Source: Butyrivibrio sp.
Lineage (GTDB): Bacteria > Bacillota > Clostridia > Lachnospirales > Lachnospiraceae
NCBI RefSeq assembly: GCF_017433805.1
Contig: NZ_JAFRGN010000007.1
Span: 1-64,000 of the forward strand
DNA: 64,000 nucleotides
Direction of reading: 5' to 3'
The notes beneath the pieces were generated by a model. The model searched no databases and was not told the DNA's origin. It saw only the letters and a program-made list of their open reading frames with translations. The first letter of the stretch is position 1. Every line of letters starts with the position of its first letter. Positions 44,978 to 53,676 of the stretch are shown here, in pieces. The translations under genes and the position numbers were made by a program.

Positions 44978-45700
44978 TTATTTGATAATATATGCATTAG
45001 GCATCCACGAATTTGGAATGGTTCTTACTATAGCATCTGGTATAATCTCGCTAACTGCACGAGTTTCTCCTGGTGAAAACTCATGTGAATACTGATCAAA
45101 TATTATTATTCCCCCAACCGCTAGATGCTCCCAAAAGAATGGCAATGAAGCTTTCATAACCTCATACAATCCCGCGTCCATCATAATTAGTTTGAATTTA
45201 ATATGCGAATGCTTTTCAAAAAAGTCCTTACAATCTTTAGTCAAATCCATTTTATGAATTTTCAAAATATCATCCAATTTCTGTAATTCTACAAGTCGCA
45301 TCACGCTTTGATAATCAGCACAATATCCGCCCTCAACTATATAGTCAGGATCATCTTTGGTGGGCTTCATTCCCTCAAACCAATCGAAACCATGTACAAG
45401 GGTAAGCGCTTCAGGTTCAAAAATCCTTACCAATTTAGCAAAAAGTAATGATGATGCTCCTTTATATACTCCAACATCTGCTATATGCCCCGCTATACCT
45501 AAAGTTTTTTTATACAACTCGTAAATGGTTAAGATTCTATTCAGTTGCATGTGTCCAATATAAGCAGTACTTTCCATCAAAATCTCATCCGTAGGTATCT
45601 GAGATTCATTCAAATACTCTAGATATTTGTAAAAATCTGCCCGCCTGTTATCAAATCTTAAGTTTTCAAATTCACCAGAATTATGTCCTTCTTTTTCCAT
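44978..45700 (-). CDS. TylF/MycF-like SAM-dependent O-methyltransferase
   Basis: About 240 residues. The SAM-binding loop is HIADVGVYKGASSLLFAKLV near 78, the acidic residue after strand 2 is in VHGFDWFEGM, and strand 4 LIMMDAGLYEVMKASLPFF holds metal-binding aspartate. LAVGGIIIFDQY follows. These features match macrocin O-methyltransferase-like enzymes that methylate sugar hydroxyls. The start at 45700 follows GGAGG by 5 bases; an ATG at 45712 is also in frame. It would methylate a sugar of the glycan. Confidence 0.82.
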   Translation of the reverse strand: MEKEGHNSGEFENLRFDNRRADFYKYLEYLNESQIPTDEILMESTAYIGHMQLNRILTIYELYKKTLGIAGHIADVGVYKGASSLLFAKLVRIFEPEALTLVHGFDWFEGMKPTKDDPDYIVEGGYCADYQSVMRLVELQKLDDILKIHKMDLTKDCKDFFEKHSHIKFKLIMMDAGLYEVMKASLPFFWEHLAVGGIIIFDQYSHEFSPGETRAVSEIIPDAIVRTIPNSWMPNAYIIK

Positions 45701-45714
45701 ATTCGCCTCCATAA

Positions 45715-46533
45715 TTACCTTAAAGTAAACTTTATATAGCCATTTCTATTTTTTACTATTACTTTATTTTCATAAAAAAAGCCTGTCTCACTATCTATCA
45801 CTTCATCTAAAAAACTAATAGCAACTTTATTAGAAATAATCTGTGCATCATTTATAATATACTCGTTGCCTTTTATAATAATACGAGCTCCCTTATTCTT
45901 GGTTGAAAAAGCTCTAACTCTACGTACTAAAGCATCTGATTCCTCTTCATCTAGCTTAATCATCAAATCCTTATCTGCAAAAGAATAGTATATATTATCT
46001 TCCTTACTTTCCTGCATGGTATTCACCATGAAATTCCGATGATATGCCTCTTCAAAAGCTTTTGCTTCTGCCATAAAAGATATTTGATATAATAACCCCA
46101 CATCAATATCCTCAGATATTGGAATCTCAACCTGAGAAATAATACCCCCTGTATCTATTCCATCATCCATAATATGGCAGGTAGCACCTGAGTTTTTCCC
46201 AAAAAGTATTGCTCCCGGAACAGGATCGCACCCCCTTAAATCAGGGAGTAGCGATGGATGAATGTTCACAAACATTTTCCCACTTTTTGACAATTCCGTA
46301 ATTGGTAAAATCACTGGTAATCCATTACTAATAAAAATATCAAAATCCGCTTCTTGAAGCTGTCTTACAAGATCGTTCTTATTTTCGTAAGTATTATAAT
46401 TAATTTTGTTTTCAATTAAATATCGTTCGAGATATGAACCTTTTACCGCCCAGACACAAGTAATATCCAAGCCCAAATCTAACATTTTTTTTAATACTGC
46501 AGCTCTATTACCAGCAAATGCATATTTTGCCAT
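45715..46533 (-). CDS. Formyltransferase, methionyl-tRNA formyltransferase-like (sugar N-formylation)
   Basis: 272 residues with the formyltransferase core: FVNIHPSLLPDLRGCDPVPG near 95-112 with catalytic Asn and His, and MDDGIDTGGIIS near 130 with the catalytic Asp. It uses N10-formyl tetrahydrofolate. It is shorter than Fmt and stands in a locus with two sugar aminotransferases, as sugar N-formyltransferases (VioF-, QdtF- and ArnA-like) do. The C-terminal part (about 200-272) lacks the usual tRNA-binding extension. The VioA-like aminotransferase at 54794 could make its 4-amino sugar substrate. Confidence 0.85.
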   Translation of the reverse strand: MAKYAFAGNRAAVLKKMLDLGLDITCVWAVKGSYLERYLIENKINYNTYENKNDLVRQLQEADFDIFISNGLPVILPITELSKSGKMFVNIHPSLLPDLRGCDPVPGAILFGKNSGATCHIMDDGIDTGGIISQVEIPISEDIDVGLLYQISFMAEAKAFEEAYHRNFMVNTMQESKEDNIYYSFADKDLMIKLDEEESDALVRRVRAFSTKNKGARIIIKGNEYIINDAQIISNKVAISFLDEVIDSETGFFYENKVIVKNRNGYIKFTLR

Positions 46534-46557
46534 ATCATTTCACTTTAAATTAGTTCA

Positions 46558-47262
46558 TTAAATTGTTAATCCACCATCAATATGTATTATTTCACCAGAT
46601 AAATAATCTGTTTCTATTACATATTCTATGGTTCTGGTAATATCCTCGACTTTACCTAACCTTCTTAATGGAGTTTCTTTTTTCCAGTAGTCCAGCATAC
46701 TTTCTGACAAAGAATTTTTAGTAGACTCTGTTTCAATAAAACCTGGCGCCAAAGCACATACCCTTATTTTGAACATTCCCAATTCTTTAGCTAAAGCTTT
46801 TGTTAATGCTTCTATTCCAGCTTTTGCAGCAGAATAAGCTATCTGTCCCGCATTGCCAGCAGCAGAAATCGAACTAAAGTTTATTATTACACCTTTTACT
46901 CTATCTCTTGCCATCTTCTGAGCAATCCTAGTGCTCGTCATGAAACATGTATTCAAATTGTTGTTTATTACTCTATTCCAGCTATCTACTCCATGCGCTT
47001 GCATTTTCATTGGATTAATTGCCGGTTCTGAATATATTTCCCCGACACAATTTATAAGCACATCAATCTTGTCTATCTTCTCTAAGACACTCACTAATTC
47101 ATTTTCGTCAGATAAATCTACTTTATATGCGTTTTGTGCTTCATCATCTCTAATATCAAAAATAATAACATTTGCCCCTTTTTCTCTAAGAGCATTAACC
47201 ACAGAAGATCCCAGACTTCCTAGTCCACCCGTAACAACTACTGTCTTATCAGCTATTTGCAT
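46558..47262 (-). CDS. SDR family oxidoreductase (FabG-like)
   Basis: 234 residues of the classical short-chain dehydrogenase fold: cofactor loop VVTGGLGSLGSSVV (TGxxxGxG) near 9, NN in VINNNLNTCFM, catalytic serine in INFSSISAAGNAGQIAYSAAKAG with Y and K (YSAAK), and LAPGFIETE. An Asp after strand 2 (IIFDIRDDE) suggests NAD preference. GAGGAG is 10 bases before the ATG. It is next to the acyl carrier protein gene, which suggests a carrier-bound acyl substrate, but a sugar dehydrogenase role (like PtmA in legionaminate loci) is as likely. Confidence 0.85.
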   Translation of the reverse strand: MQIADKTVVVTGGLGSLGSSVVNALREKGANVIIFDIRDDEAQNAYKVDLSDENELVSVLEKIDKIDVLINCVGEIYSEPAINPMKMQAHGVDSWNRVINNNLNTCFMTSTRIAQKMARDRVKGVIINFSSISAAGNAGQIAYSAAKAGIEALTKALAKELGMFKIRVCALAPGFIETESTKNSLSESMLDYWKKETPLRRLGKVEDITRTIEYVIETDYLSGEIIHIDGGLTI

Positions 47263-47485
47263 TTTTTAATTTCTCCTCAACCACGTTAACTACATCTTTA
47301 ACAGTAATCATCTTCATAATTTCATCGGTAGTAAATTCAAAGTCAAATTCACTTTCTAAATTTGCTATCATTTCCATGTGTGTTAAACTGTCCCATGAAT
47401 CAATATCTTCCATGCCTATTTCCAACGTAATCTTAGATTCGTTAACACGAAATGTCTCTGCTAAAATTGAAATAATCTTTTCCAT
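47249..47485 (-). CDS. Free-standing acyl/peptidyl carrier protein
   Basis: About 78 residues: MEKIISILAETFRVNESKIT, then the 4'-phosphopantetheine site MEDIDSWDSLTHMEMI in which the serine of WDSL is modified, then FTTDEIMKMITVKDVVNVVE. The start is ATG 47485 after AGAGG; TTG 47509 would overlap the upstream stop and has no ribosome binding site. It is not near fatty acid genes, so it likely serves the glycan locus. Candidate loading enzyme is the ligase at 42383; candidate acceptor enzymes are the NeuD-like and acyltransferase proteins. Confidence 0.88.
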   Translation of the reverse strand: MEKIISILAETFRVNESKITLEIGMEDIDSWDSLTHMEMIANLESEFDFEFTTDEIMKMITVKDVVNVVEEKLKNANS

Positions 47486-47501
47486 AACCTTTTTCCTCTC
47501 T

Positions 47502-48179
47502 TTAATCAAATTTAAAAAGTTTAGTAAACCTTTTTGAGTCTAATCTATACTTAGGTGTATCTGCAACAATATATACAGAATTATCTTCAGTATTTTTTGT
47601 AATTACAGCATTTGTACCTAGGAAATTGTAGTCTCCCAAAGTAATATTATGACCAATTGTGCTCCCTATACCGATAAAGCAATTATTACCGATTGTAGTG
47701 TTTCCACCAACTACTGTTCCTGAAGTAATCCAATTATGGTTTCCAACATTTACATGATGCGAAATAACTGCTCCAGAATAAATCTGATTATCATCTCCTA
47801 TCACACAGTATGGACCAACAATAGCACCATTAAAAATAAAAGTATTTGAACCAATGCTAGCATTCGAAGCCACATCTGCTCTAGAACTTACATAGCTTGG
47901 CAATACATAGCCTTTTTTTATCGCCTCATCACACTTAGTTTTTCTGACATCATTTAGATCGTGATATCCTATAGCCACATACATTTCATATTCATTTGGT
48001 GGAAACAACTCCTGTACCTTCTCAAATGAAACAACTGGTATTCCATTTTTAGAATTCTCAGTAAGATATTCCTCGTCCACGCAAAATGCCGAAATTTCAA
48101 CATCTGACTTATCATCTTTTATGGTTTGAAATAACACTTCCGCCACTTTACTAACTCCAAAGATAACCGCTTTACTCAT
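47502..48179 (-). CDS. NeuD/PglD-like sugar acetyltransferase
   Basis: 225 residues: a small N-terminal Rossmann part (KAVIFGVSKVAEVLFQTI) and a left-handed beta-helix built of hexapeptide repeats (ADVASNASIGSNTFIFNGAI, IGDDNQIYSGAVISHHVNVG, IGHNITLGDYNFLGTNAV). The NHNW region near 148 resembles the catalytic histidine zone (HHVNVGNH). The C terminus is extended relative to PglD. It acylates a sugar amine or hydroxyl using acetyl-CoA or perhaps the carrier protein made by the adjacent gene. GAGGAG precedes the ATG by 5. Confidence 0.85.
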   Translation of the reverse strand: MSKAVIFGVSKVAEVLFQTIKDDKSDVEISAFCVDEEYLTENSKNGIPVVSFEKVQELFPPNEYEMYVAIGYHDLNDVRKTKCDEAIKKGYVLPSYVSSRADVASNASIGSNTFIFNGAIVGPYCVIGDDNQIYSGAVISHHVNVGNHNWITSGTVVGGNTTIGNNCFIGIGSTIGHNITLGDYNFLGTNAVITKNTEDNSVYIVADTPKYRLDSKRFTKLFKFD

Positions 48180-48188
48180 AACATCTCC

Positions 48189-48887
48189 TCATATTAATTC
48201 ATATTGTTCTAGCAACTGCTTGGTACTATTTATACCATTAAACATTAATACATCAATAAATGAAAGATTAGGAACAAACTCGTTATTATACTGCCTATAT
48301 TTGACATCCCCCATTTTAATGAACTTTAAATCAATCCCCACATCTCTAAAATGTTTTGCATCATAAAGTGCCTGTCCACCTATAGCATTAATATATACAT
48401 CGCTTCCTAAACACTTATTGATCTCAATTATACGTTCTTCCGCCTTTAAAGAATTGTTCTTTTCTATTTCTGATGATAAAAGAATTTCTGTACGTACATC
48501 AAGATACTTAGAGACTTCTATTAAAGAATTTTTCAAATACTCTGTAAGATCCGATGAGTCATATAAAACTATGCTTTTAAATACAGAAAAAAAAGCTGAA
48601 TAACAATCAGCTTTTTTATAAGCATTATCAACTGTTCTTAATAATCGTTCGCGTTCCTCTTTCGGAAAAAAAAGCTTTGTTTCATTAATCAGCTTATTTT
48701 GTGATGGTTTTTCTATCGAAATAGTAAACTTATGTGCTTTCCCATTTATCAGTATCGAATTACTGTTTATATAACCACGCTTAATATAATTGACATCATC
48801 CAAAATAACAAACTTATCAACAGCATTAAGCATTTGCCAATAGCCGAGATACGGAAAAAAATAGGGTTGCATTACTGCTGTTTTCAT
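48189..48887 (-). CDS. WbqC-like family protein
   Basis: 232 residues. The N terminus is typical of WbqC: TAVMQPYFFPYLGYWQMLNA, VDKFVILDDVNYIKRGYINS and a lysine-rich strand. The family occurs in O-antigen and modified-sugar loci; structural similarity to NRPS-linked and acyl-transfer enzymes has been suggested, but the reaction is not settled. ATG 48887 follows AGAGGG by 5 bases. It lies between the two NeuD-like genes and close to the carrier protein, consistent with a role in acylating the special sugar. Confidence 0.87.
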   Translation of the reverse strand: MKTAVMQPYFFPYLGYWQMLNAVDKFVILDDVNYIKRGYINSNSILINGKAHKFTISIEKPSQNKLINETKLFFPKEERERLLRTVDNAYKKADCYSAFFSVFKSIVLYDSSDLTEYLKNSLIEVSKYLDVRTEILLSSEIEKNNSLKAEERIIEINKCLGSDVYINAIGGQALYDAKHFRDVGIDLKFIKMGDVKYRQYNNEFVPNLSFIDVLMFNGINSTKQLLEQYELI

Positions 48888-48931
48888 CAAATCCCTCTCA
48901 CTATATGTTACATAATATTAGCCCAAATGTA

Positions 48932-49594
48932 TTATTTTTTTAATCTCACAGGATTACCAACATATATACCTGGTATAATCAAGTCTCTCACAACGACTCC
49001 GCCAGCTCCTACGATAATGTTATTGCTGATAACAACATTATCCTTAACAACTGCTCCAGCTCCAACAAACGTGTTTTCACCTATTTTACATCTTCCACAT
49101 ATCGTTGCATTGACACTAATATGAGAATAATCCCCAATTGAACTCTCGTGTTCAACAACAGCAGAAGTATTAACTATCGAAAACTCACCTACAGTTACCT
49201 GAGGTCCAATATGTACAGCATCACCAATGTATGTACCAACACCAATTGTTGAACCAACTCCCACTCTAGCGTTTATAGATACTAACTCACGATAAATATT
49301 TTTAGTAATACCTTCTGCTTTCAAAATATCAACTATTTGACAACGTTTGGCATTGTCTCCAATTCCCAAAAACACATTTTTAGATTTTGCTAGATATTCT
49401 AAGTTTCCTGTAAGCTTCATCACCGGAAATTCACCTAGAATAAATTCATCCTCCTGAGCATTGTCATCAAAAAAAACAATTTGCGCATTTTTTTTGCTAC
49501 ATAAAATAGTGTCTGCTACAGATCTAGCGTGCCCCCCGCATCCAATTATTCCATAAAAATCATCCAAATAATCCATATGTAGTTTTACCCTCAT
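48932..49594 (-). CDS. NeuD-like acetyltransferase
   Basis: 220 residues: N-terminal DFYGIIGCGGHARSVADTIL (a Rossmann-like loop GxGGHA typical of NeuD and PglD), then hexapeptide repeats from about 100 (VGVGSTIGVGTYIGDAVHIG, AVVEHESSIGDYSHISVNAT, IGENTFVGAGAVVKDNVVIS). The catalytic histidine is in AVVEHESS. NeuD proteins O-acetylate sialic acid or N-acetylate precursors such as in legionaminate synthesis. The start overlaps the NeuB stop by 4 bases (ATGA), a coupling that supports a shared pathway. An ATG at 49576 is an alternative. Confidence 0.9.
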   Translation of the reverse strand: MRVKLHMDYLDDFYGIIGCGGHARSVADTILCSKKNAQIVFFDDNAQEDEFILGEFPVMKLTGNLEYLAKSKNVFLGIGDNAKRCQIVDILKAEGITKNIYRELVSINARVGVGSTIGVGTYIGDAVHIGPQVTVGEFSIVNTSAVVEHESSIGDYSHISVNATICGRCKIGENTFVGAGAVVKDNVVISNNIIVGAGGVVVRDLIIPGIYVGNPVRLKK

Positions 49595-50637
49595 AAAACT
49601 ATGATATCATCTACATCATAATTTCTATCTGCAATCTTGCCTATAATACAATCATAATATAGCGCAGATATACCGTCCCCATTAGTTCGTTTTGCAACAA
49701 TATTATTATCCGAGAAGACATCCCCCTTCAGTATCACATTTTTTGCTACAAAACATTTTTGCAATGAACGCCTCGTCATCTGTTCCGAACACGTTGGCAT
49801 CTTCAAACCATTCCCTACGTACTTTTCAACTTTTCTTATTGTAGTTACAAGTTCTTTTAATTCTGATGGTTCTATAGATGCTTTATGATCTGGACCTGCC
49901 ATATTTTTGTCAAGAGTAAAATGTTTTTCCACAACCTTAGCCCCAGAAACTACAGCATAAGGGGCAGCTCCAACTCCTTTTGAATGATCAGAATAACCAA
50001 CCAACATATTAAATGAATCTATAAATGTCCTAATAACTCCTAAATTAGCTTCTTCATCAGAAATTGGATAATTTGCTGTACACTGCAAAAGAATAACCCT
50101 ATCATTAATTGGGCTTATTGTCTCTAACGCTTTCTTTACTTCTTCTAAATAACACATCCCAGCAGAAAGAATTATCGGCTTATTTTTCGCTGCAATTTGC
50201 TTTAAAAACTGCACATTAGTAAGATCAGTTGCTGCAACCTTTAATGCTAGAACTTCCATATCGCATAACTCGTTTAAACTATCTTCTTCAAATGGTGTAG
50301 CCAAAAAAATCAGCCCTTTACTCTCTGCATATTCCTTAAGTAAGCGCATATCGTCAGTACCCACTTCAAGTTTCTTCAGCATATCGGACTGAGTTTCTTG
50401 ATTATTGGTGGTTTTTAATTGATAAGGAGCCTTTGCAATGTTATCTAAAATTAGATTTTTTGTCTTAAATGCTTGGAACTTAACGGCATCAACTCCACAT
50501 TCAGCTGCTGCATCAATCAGTTTTCTTGCTATAAGCATATCTCCATTATGATTAACTCCTGCTTCTGCAATAATAAAAGTTGGAGAATCAGGAGAAATCA
50601 CTTTCGATCCAATAACTATATCTTTACTAAACTCCAT
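49591..50637 (-). CDS. neuB: NeuB-family nonulosonate synthase
   Basis: 348 residues. It condenses phosphoenolpyruvate with a hexosamine-type sugar to give a 9-carbon nonulosonic acid such as sialic, legionaminic or pseudaminic acid. The TIM barrel carries FIIAEAGVNHNGDMLIARKL, VDAVKFQAFK, and the metal-binding HFTLDKNMAGPDHKASIEPS; the SAF-type antifreeze domain is about 290-348 (RSLQKCFVAKNVILKGDVFS). All landmark residues are kept. GAGG lies 7 bases before the ATG. It overlaps NeuA upstream and NeuD downstream. Which acid is made cannot be told from sequence. Confidence 0.95.
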   Translation of the reverse strand: MEFSKDIVIGSKVISPDSPTFIIAEAGVNHNGDMLIARKLIDAAAECGVDAVKFQAFKTKNLILDNIAKAPYQLKTTNNQETQSDMLKKLEVGTDDMRLLKEYAESKGLIFLATPFEEDSLNELCDMEVLALKVAATDLTNVQFLKQIAAKNKPIILSAGMCYLEEVKKALETISPINDRVILLQCTANYPISDEEANLGVIRTFIDSFNMLVGYSDHSKGVGAAPYAVVSGAKVVEKHFTLDKNMAGPDHKASIEPSELKELVTTIRKVEKYVGNGLKMPTCSEQMTRRSLQKCFVAKNVILKGDVFSDNNIVAKRTNGDGISALYYDCIIGKIADRNYDVDDIIVL

Positions 50638-51322
50638 CGCGTAACCTCATTAAAAACTCTGCAATCAAAAAATCTAATTCACTATCTATATCTATAGAAT
50701 CTGTTTGATCCATGATATATGCAAATCCATTTTTACCAATAAAACTTCTATTTTTCATAAACTGATTCGTTCTTCCTAAATAAATCGCCCCATTTAATCT
50801 GTAAAACTTAGGCAATTCTTGACGGCAAGCCCTTTTATCAACGTCTGACATAAAATCATCCATTTTACCATCTTCGCCCAAAGTTCCGCTCCACAGTGGA
50901 GAATGCTCACATTCACAAAAACTCACCACAAAATCAGCTTCTTTCTCCTTAATGAGAGAGAATGCCTCTTTTATGTGCCTTTCTGTTCTAAGAGGGGATG
51001 TTGGCTGAAGTTTACAGACATAATCGTAATTTTCTCCGTTCTCTTTCAAAAAAAGAAGTGCATGCTCTACAACAGAATCCGAAGAATCCAAGTCACCAGA
51101 TATACTATCTGGCCTAATAAAAGGAACTTCTGCGCCATATAGCTTTGAAATTTCAGCTATTTTGTGGCTATCCGTTGATACAATTATCTTGTCAAACATC
51201 GCCGACTCTTTTGCTGCGATTATCGTATGCGCTACTAGAGGCAATCCGTTTATCTCTCGAATATTTTTTTGTGGCACTCCTTTTGAGCCGCCCCTTGCCG
51301 GTATAACTGCTACACTCTTCAT
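50627..51322 (-). CDS. neuA: Acylneuraminate cytidylyltransferase (CMP-nonulosonate synthase)
   Basis: 231 residues. It activates the NeuB product with CTP to give the CMP-sugar donor. AVIPARGGSKGVPQKNIREI at the N terminus is the CTP-binding P-loop-like motif; LQPTSPLRTERHI near 106 and the acidic metal ligand near 210 (DSIDIDSELDF) complete the active site. It has no C-terminal hydrolase domain. GAGG precedes the ATG and the gene overlaps NeuB by 11 bases, so it belongs to the same operon. Confidence 0.94.
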   Translation of the reverse strand: MKSVAVIPARGGSKGVPQKNIREINGLPLVAHTIIAAKESAMFDKIIVSTDSHKIAEISKLYGAEVPFIRPDSISGDLDSSDSVVEHALLFLKENGENYDYVCKLQPTSPLRTERHIKEAFSLIKEKEADFVVSFCECEHSPLWSGTLGEDGKMDDFMSDVDKRACRQELPKFYRLNGAIYLGRTNQFMKNRSFIGKNGFAYIMDQTDSIDIDSELDFLIAEFLMRLRDGV

Positions 51323-51324
51323 TA

Positions 51325-52200
51325 TTATCCTCGACTTATTGCTTCCTCTACAATTCTTATTTGCGATAAAATCTCATCTATTTCCAAATTATATACTTCC
51401 AAAGTAACGGTTTTATTCTTATATTTAGATAATTTACTATACAAATATCCTTCACTTGTAATTGCTATGTTTTGATCGGATACGCCATCATTTTCACTAA
51501 CATGGACCTCTTTAACATAATTTATCGTTTCATCAATGAACTTATCCAAATCAAACTTATATGTGTTACTGGACACTTTAGCGTGCGCTAAATCCATCAA
51601 AAAGCTAATATTGTCACTGTCAATAGAATATAGAAGTTCTCGAATCTCTTCACCATCAACTCCCAGCAGCAACTGTCTATCATTCTTGGCAAAGTTAGCA
51701 GCAACATTATTTTCTATAGCTATTCCTACCGCCTTCTTTTTTCCATAGTTGCAAAGCGCGTTGACATTAGCTACAAATCTACATTTTGCTTCTTCATAAG
51801 GAATTCTTTTTAAATATATCTGTTCTCTGCTACCTAGTGCAGAACCATCCGTATCAAAGCAAAAACCACAATGCACAGAATAGTATGGTATTCTTAATTC
51901 AGCACATATATCTATTGCTTCCATGCACATGCCAACGCTTAACCGCTCTATTTCTTTATTATTAGACGCTAAATTAAGTGCAAAAGCTTTCTCGGGAGTA
52001 GGAAAATAGTTGTGAACAAGGAAAGCGAATTCATTTTTGGCGTCATTCAAAATCTCAATTGTCCTAGGATCATAATCTAGTCCTGGTGCCAGTTCAATAT
52101 TCCATATCTCATTTTTACTAGCTAAATCCAGCACTTCTTTTAAACTTTTAGATTTAAACGCTCCTGTACTTACATATATATTCATAGCCTTTTTCGTCAA
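51325..52200 (-). CDS. Sugar phosphate isomerase/epimerase-like TIM barrel protein
   Basis: 291 residues of the xylose isomerase-like/AP endonuclease 2 fold: NIYVSTGAFKSKSLKEVLDL, IWNIELAPG, FLVHNYFP, IPYYSVHCGF, VGIAIENNV (metal glutamate), SFLMDLAHAKV (metal Asp and His), VKEVHVSEN. Metal-binding Glu-Asp-His-type ligands are present. It stands between the CBS-aminotransferase and NeuA, where a 2-epimerase such as NeuC or LegG would be expected, but its fold is different. It might be an isomerase or epimerase for the NeuB substrate. Start TTG 52200 follows GAGGAAAG; ATG 52185 is also possible. Confidence 0.78.
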   Translation of the reverse strand: MTKKAMNIYVSTGAFKSKSLKEVLDLASKNEIWNIELAPGLDYDPRTIEILNDAKNEFAFLVHNYFPTPEKAFALNLASNNKEIERLSVGMCMEAIDICAELRIPYYSVHCGFCFDTDGSALGSREQIYLKRIPYEEAKCRFVANVNALCNYGKKKAVGIAIENNVAANFAKNDRQLLLGVDGEEIRELLYSIDSDNISFLMDLAHAKVSSNTYKFDLDKFIDETINYVKEVHVSENDGVSDQNIAITSEGYLYSKLSKYKNKTVTLEVYNLEIDEILSQIRIVEEAISRG

Positions 52201-52220
52201 AATGTCTTTCCTCTATATAC

Positions 52221-53645
52221 TTAGTCATTAACCACAGCATTTAAATCATCATGAATCCTATCAATAACTTCTTGACTAATTTCATAAGATGTAGGGAAAT
52301 TAATTCCACACTTAGAAATATGATGTGATACCTCACAAGTCCGATTAGCATATTGTCTGTAAATATCCATCTCACTCAGTGGAGTAAAAAAGCCTCTTGT
52401 ATCTATTCCACCTTCAGCCATCTTCGCAAATAACTTAGGACGCACTTTCTCCTCAACCAATCCAGAAACTAACCAAGTTATCTTCTTGCGCTTTGCAAGA
52501 TTATTTCTCTGAAAAACAATTGCTGAATCGCTCAATCTTTCTCTATATAAATCCTCCAGTTTTTTTCGTTCCTGCAGAATATCAGTAATTCTTTCTAACT
52601 GCGCACATCCGATAGCCGCTTGCATATTAGTCATTCTATAATTAAAACCAACCACTTCATGATAATACCTCCTCGTTTTACTCATTCCGTGATCTCTTAA
52701 CACTCTCATTGCTCGATCGAGTTCGGTATCGTTGGTTATACACATTCCCCCTTCTCCCGTAGTAATTACCTTGTTTCCAAAGAATGAAAAACAGCCAATT
52801 GCTCCAAAGGTTCCCACTTTTTTACCATTGAATTCTGCACCATGAGCTTCCGCACAGTCCTCTACTATAATGATATTGTTCCTATGAGCAATGTCACATA
52901 TCCTCTCCATATCACATGGTTGTCCATATACATGAACTGGTATTATTGCCTTTGTCTTATCAGTTATAGCTTCTTCTATCTTATCTGGATCAATACACCA
53001 ACTATCCTCTTCGACATCTACAATTACAGGTGTAGCACCCGTATATATTACAGCATTAATTGTTGCCGCAAAAGTTAAATCTGGAACAATAACCTCATCG
53101 CCTACTCCTATCCCAAGCGCTACTAAAGCTAAATGTAAAGCAGTTGTCCCGTTTGACGTTGCAACACCATGACTAGCACCACAAAAAGCTGCAAATTTTT
53201 CTTCAAATTGAGTAATATACTTTCCATTACTAGAAATCCAAGTAGACAAAAATGCATCCATCAAGTATTTATACTCATTACCATTTAATTGCGGCTGCGC
53301 AACAGAAATATGCATATTCTCATTATACTCAGAATAATCAACAACTCTTCCTTTTTCATCTAGTATGGGAAGAATTGACACTTTATAATCAAATAGTTTG
53401 AACACTTCTTCAGGGTTATCTGCAACATGCGCATACTTGAAGCTTTTGATCGCAAATTGAATAGCTTTTTCTTTTAATCCATGTCCATCCAACAAACATC
53501 TCCTAATATCGCCATCAGTAAGGATTCCAACCATAATATCATTTCTATCCACCAGAAATGCTGCCTTTTTACCATTAACATCTATGCATTTCAAAACCTC
53601 TTCCAGTGTGGATTCCACCGAACATTTCATAATTTCAATGCCCAT
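52221..53645 (-). CDS. CBS domain-DegT/DnrJ/EryC1 aminotransferase fusion
   Basis: 474 residues. Residues about 1-115 form a paired CBS module (VLKCIDVNGKKAAFLVDRND, MVGILTDGDIRRCLLDG, VSILPILDEKGRVVDY), which binds nucleotides as a sensor. Residues about 115-474 are a PLP-dependent sugar aminotransferase with ATSNGTTALHLALVALGIG, VEDCAEAHGAEF, the PLP lysine K292 in SFFGNKVITTGEGG, and AAIGCAQLERI. The domain is LegC/Per-like, converting a keto to an amino sugar. A CBS module on this aminotransferase is unusual; the known CBS fusion in legionaminate loci is on the nucleotidyltransferase PtmE. It may respond to nucleotide levels. Confidence 0.88.
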   Translation of the reverse strand: MGIEIMKCSVESTLEEVLKCIDVNGKKAAFLVDRNDIMVGILTDGDIRRCLLDGHGLKEKAIQFAIKSFKYAHVADNPEEVFKLFDYKVSILPILDEKGRVVDYSEYNENMHISVAQPQLNGNEYKYLMDAFLSTWISSNGKYITQFEEKFAAFCGASHGVATSNGTTALHLALVALGIGVGDEVIVPDLTFAATINAVIYTGATPVIVDVEEDSWCIDPDKIEEAITDKTKAIIPVHVYGQPCDMERICDIAHRNNIIIVEDCAEAHGAEFNGKKVGTFGAIGCFSFFGNKVITTGEGGMCITNDTELDRAMRVLRDHGMSKTRRYYHEVVGFNYRMTNMQAAIGCAQLERITDILQERKKLEDLYRERLSDSAIVFQRNNLAKRKKITWLVSGLVEEKVRPKLFAKMAEGGIDTRGFFTPLSEMDIYRQYANRTCEVSHHISKCGINFPTSYEISQEVIDRIHDDLNAVVND

Positions 53646-53676
53646 AACGTTATACCCTTTCCTTTATTACTCAATA

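Noticed and set aside
51325..52200. NeuC-type UDP-GlcNAc 2-epimerase
   Set aside because: The sequence is a TIM barrel of the xylose isomerase-like type, not the GT-B fold of NeuC.
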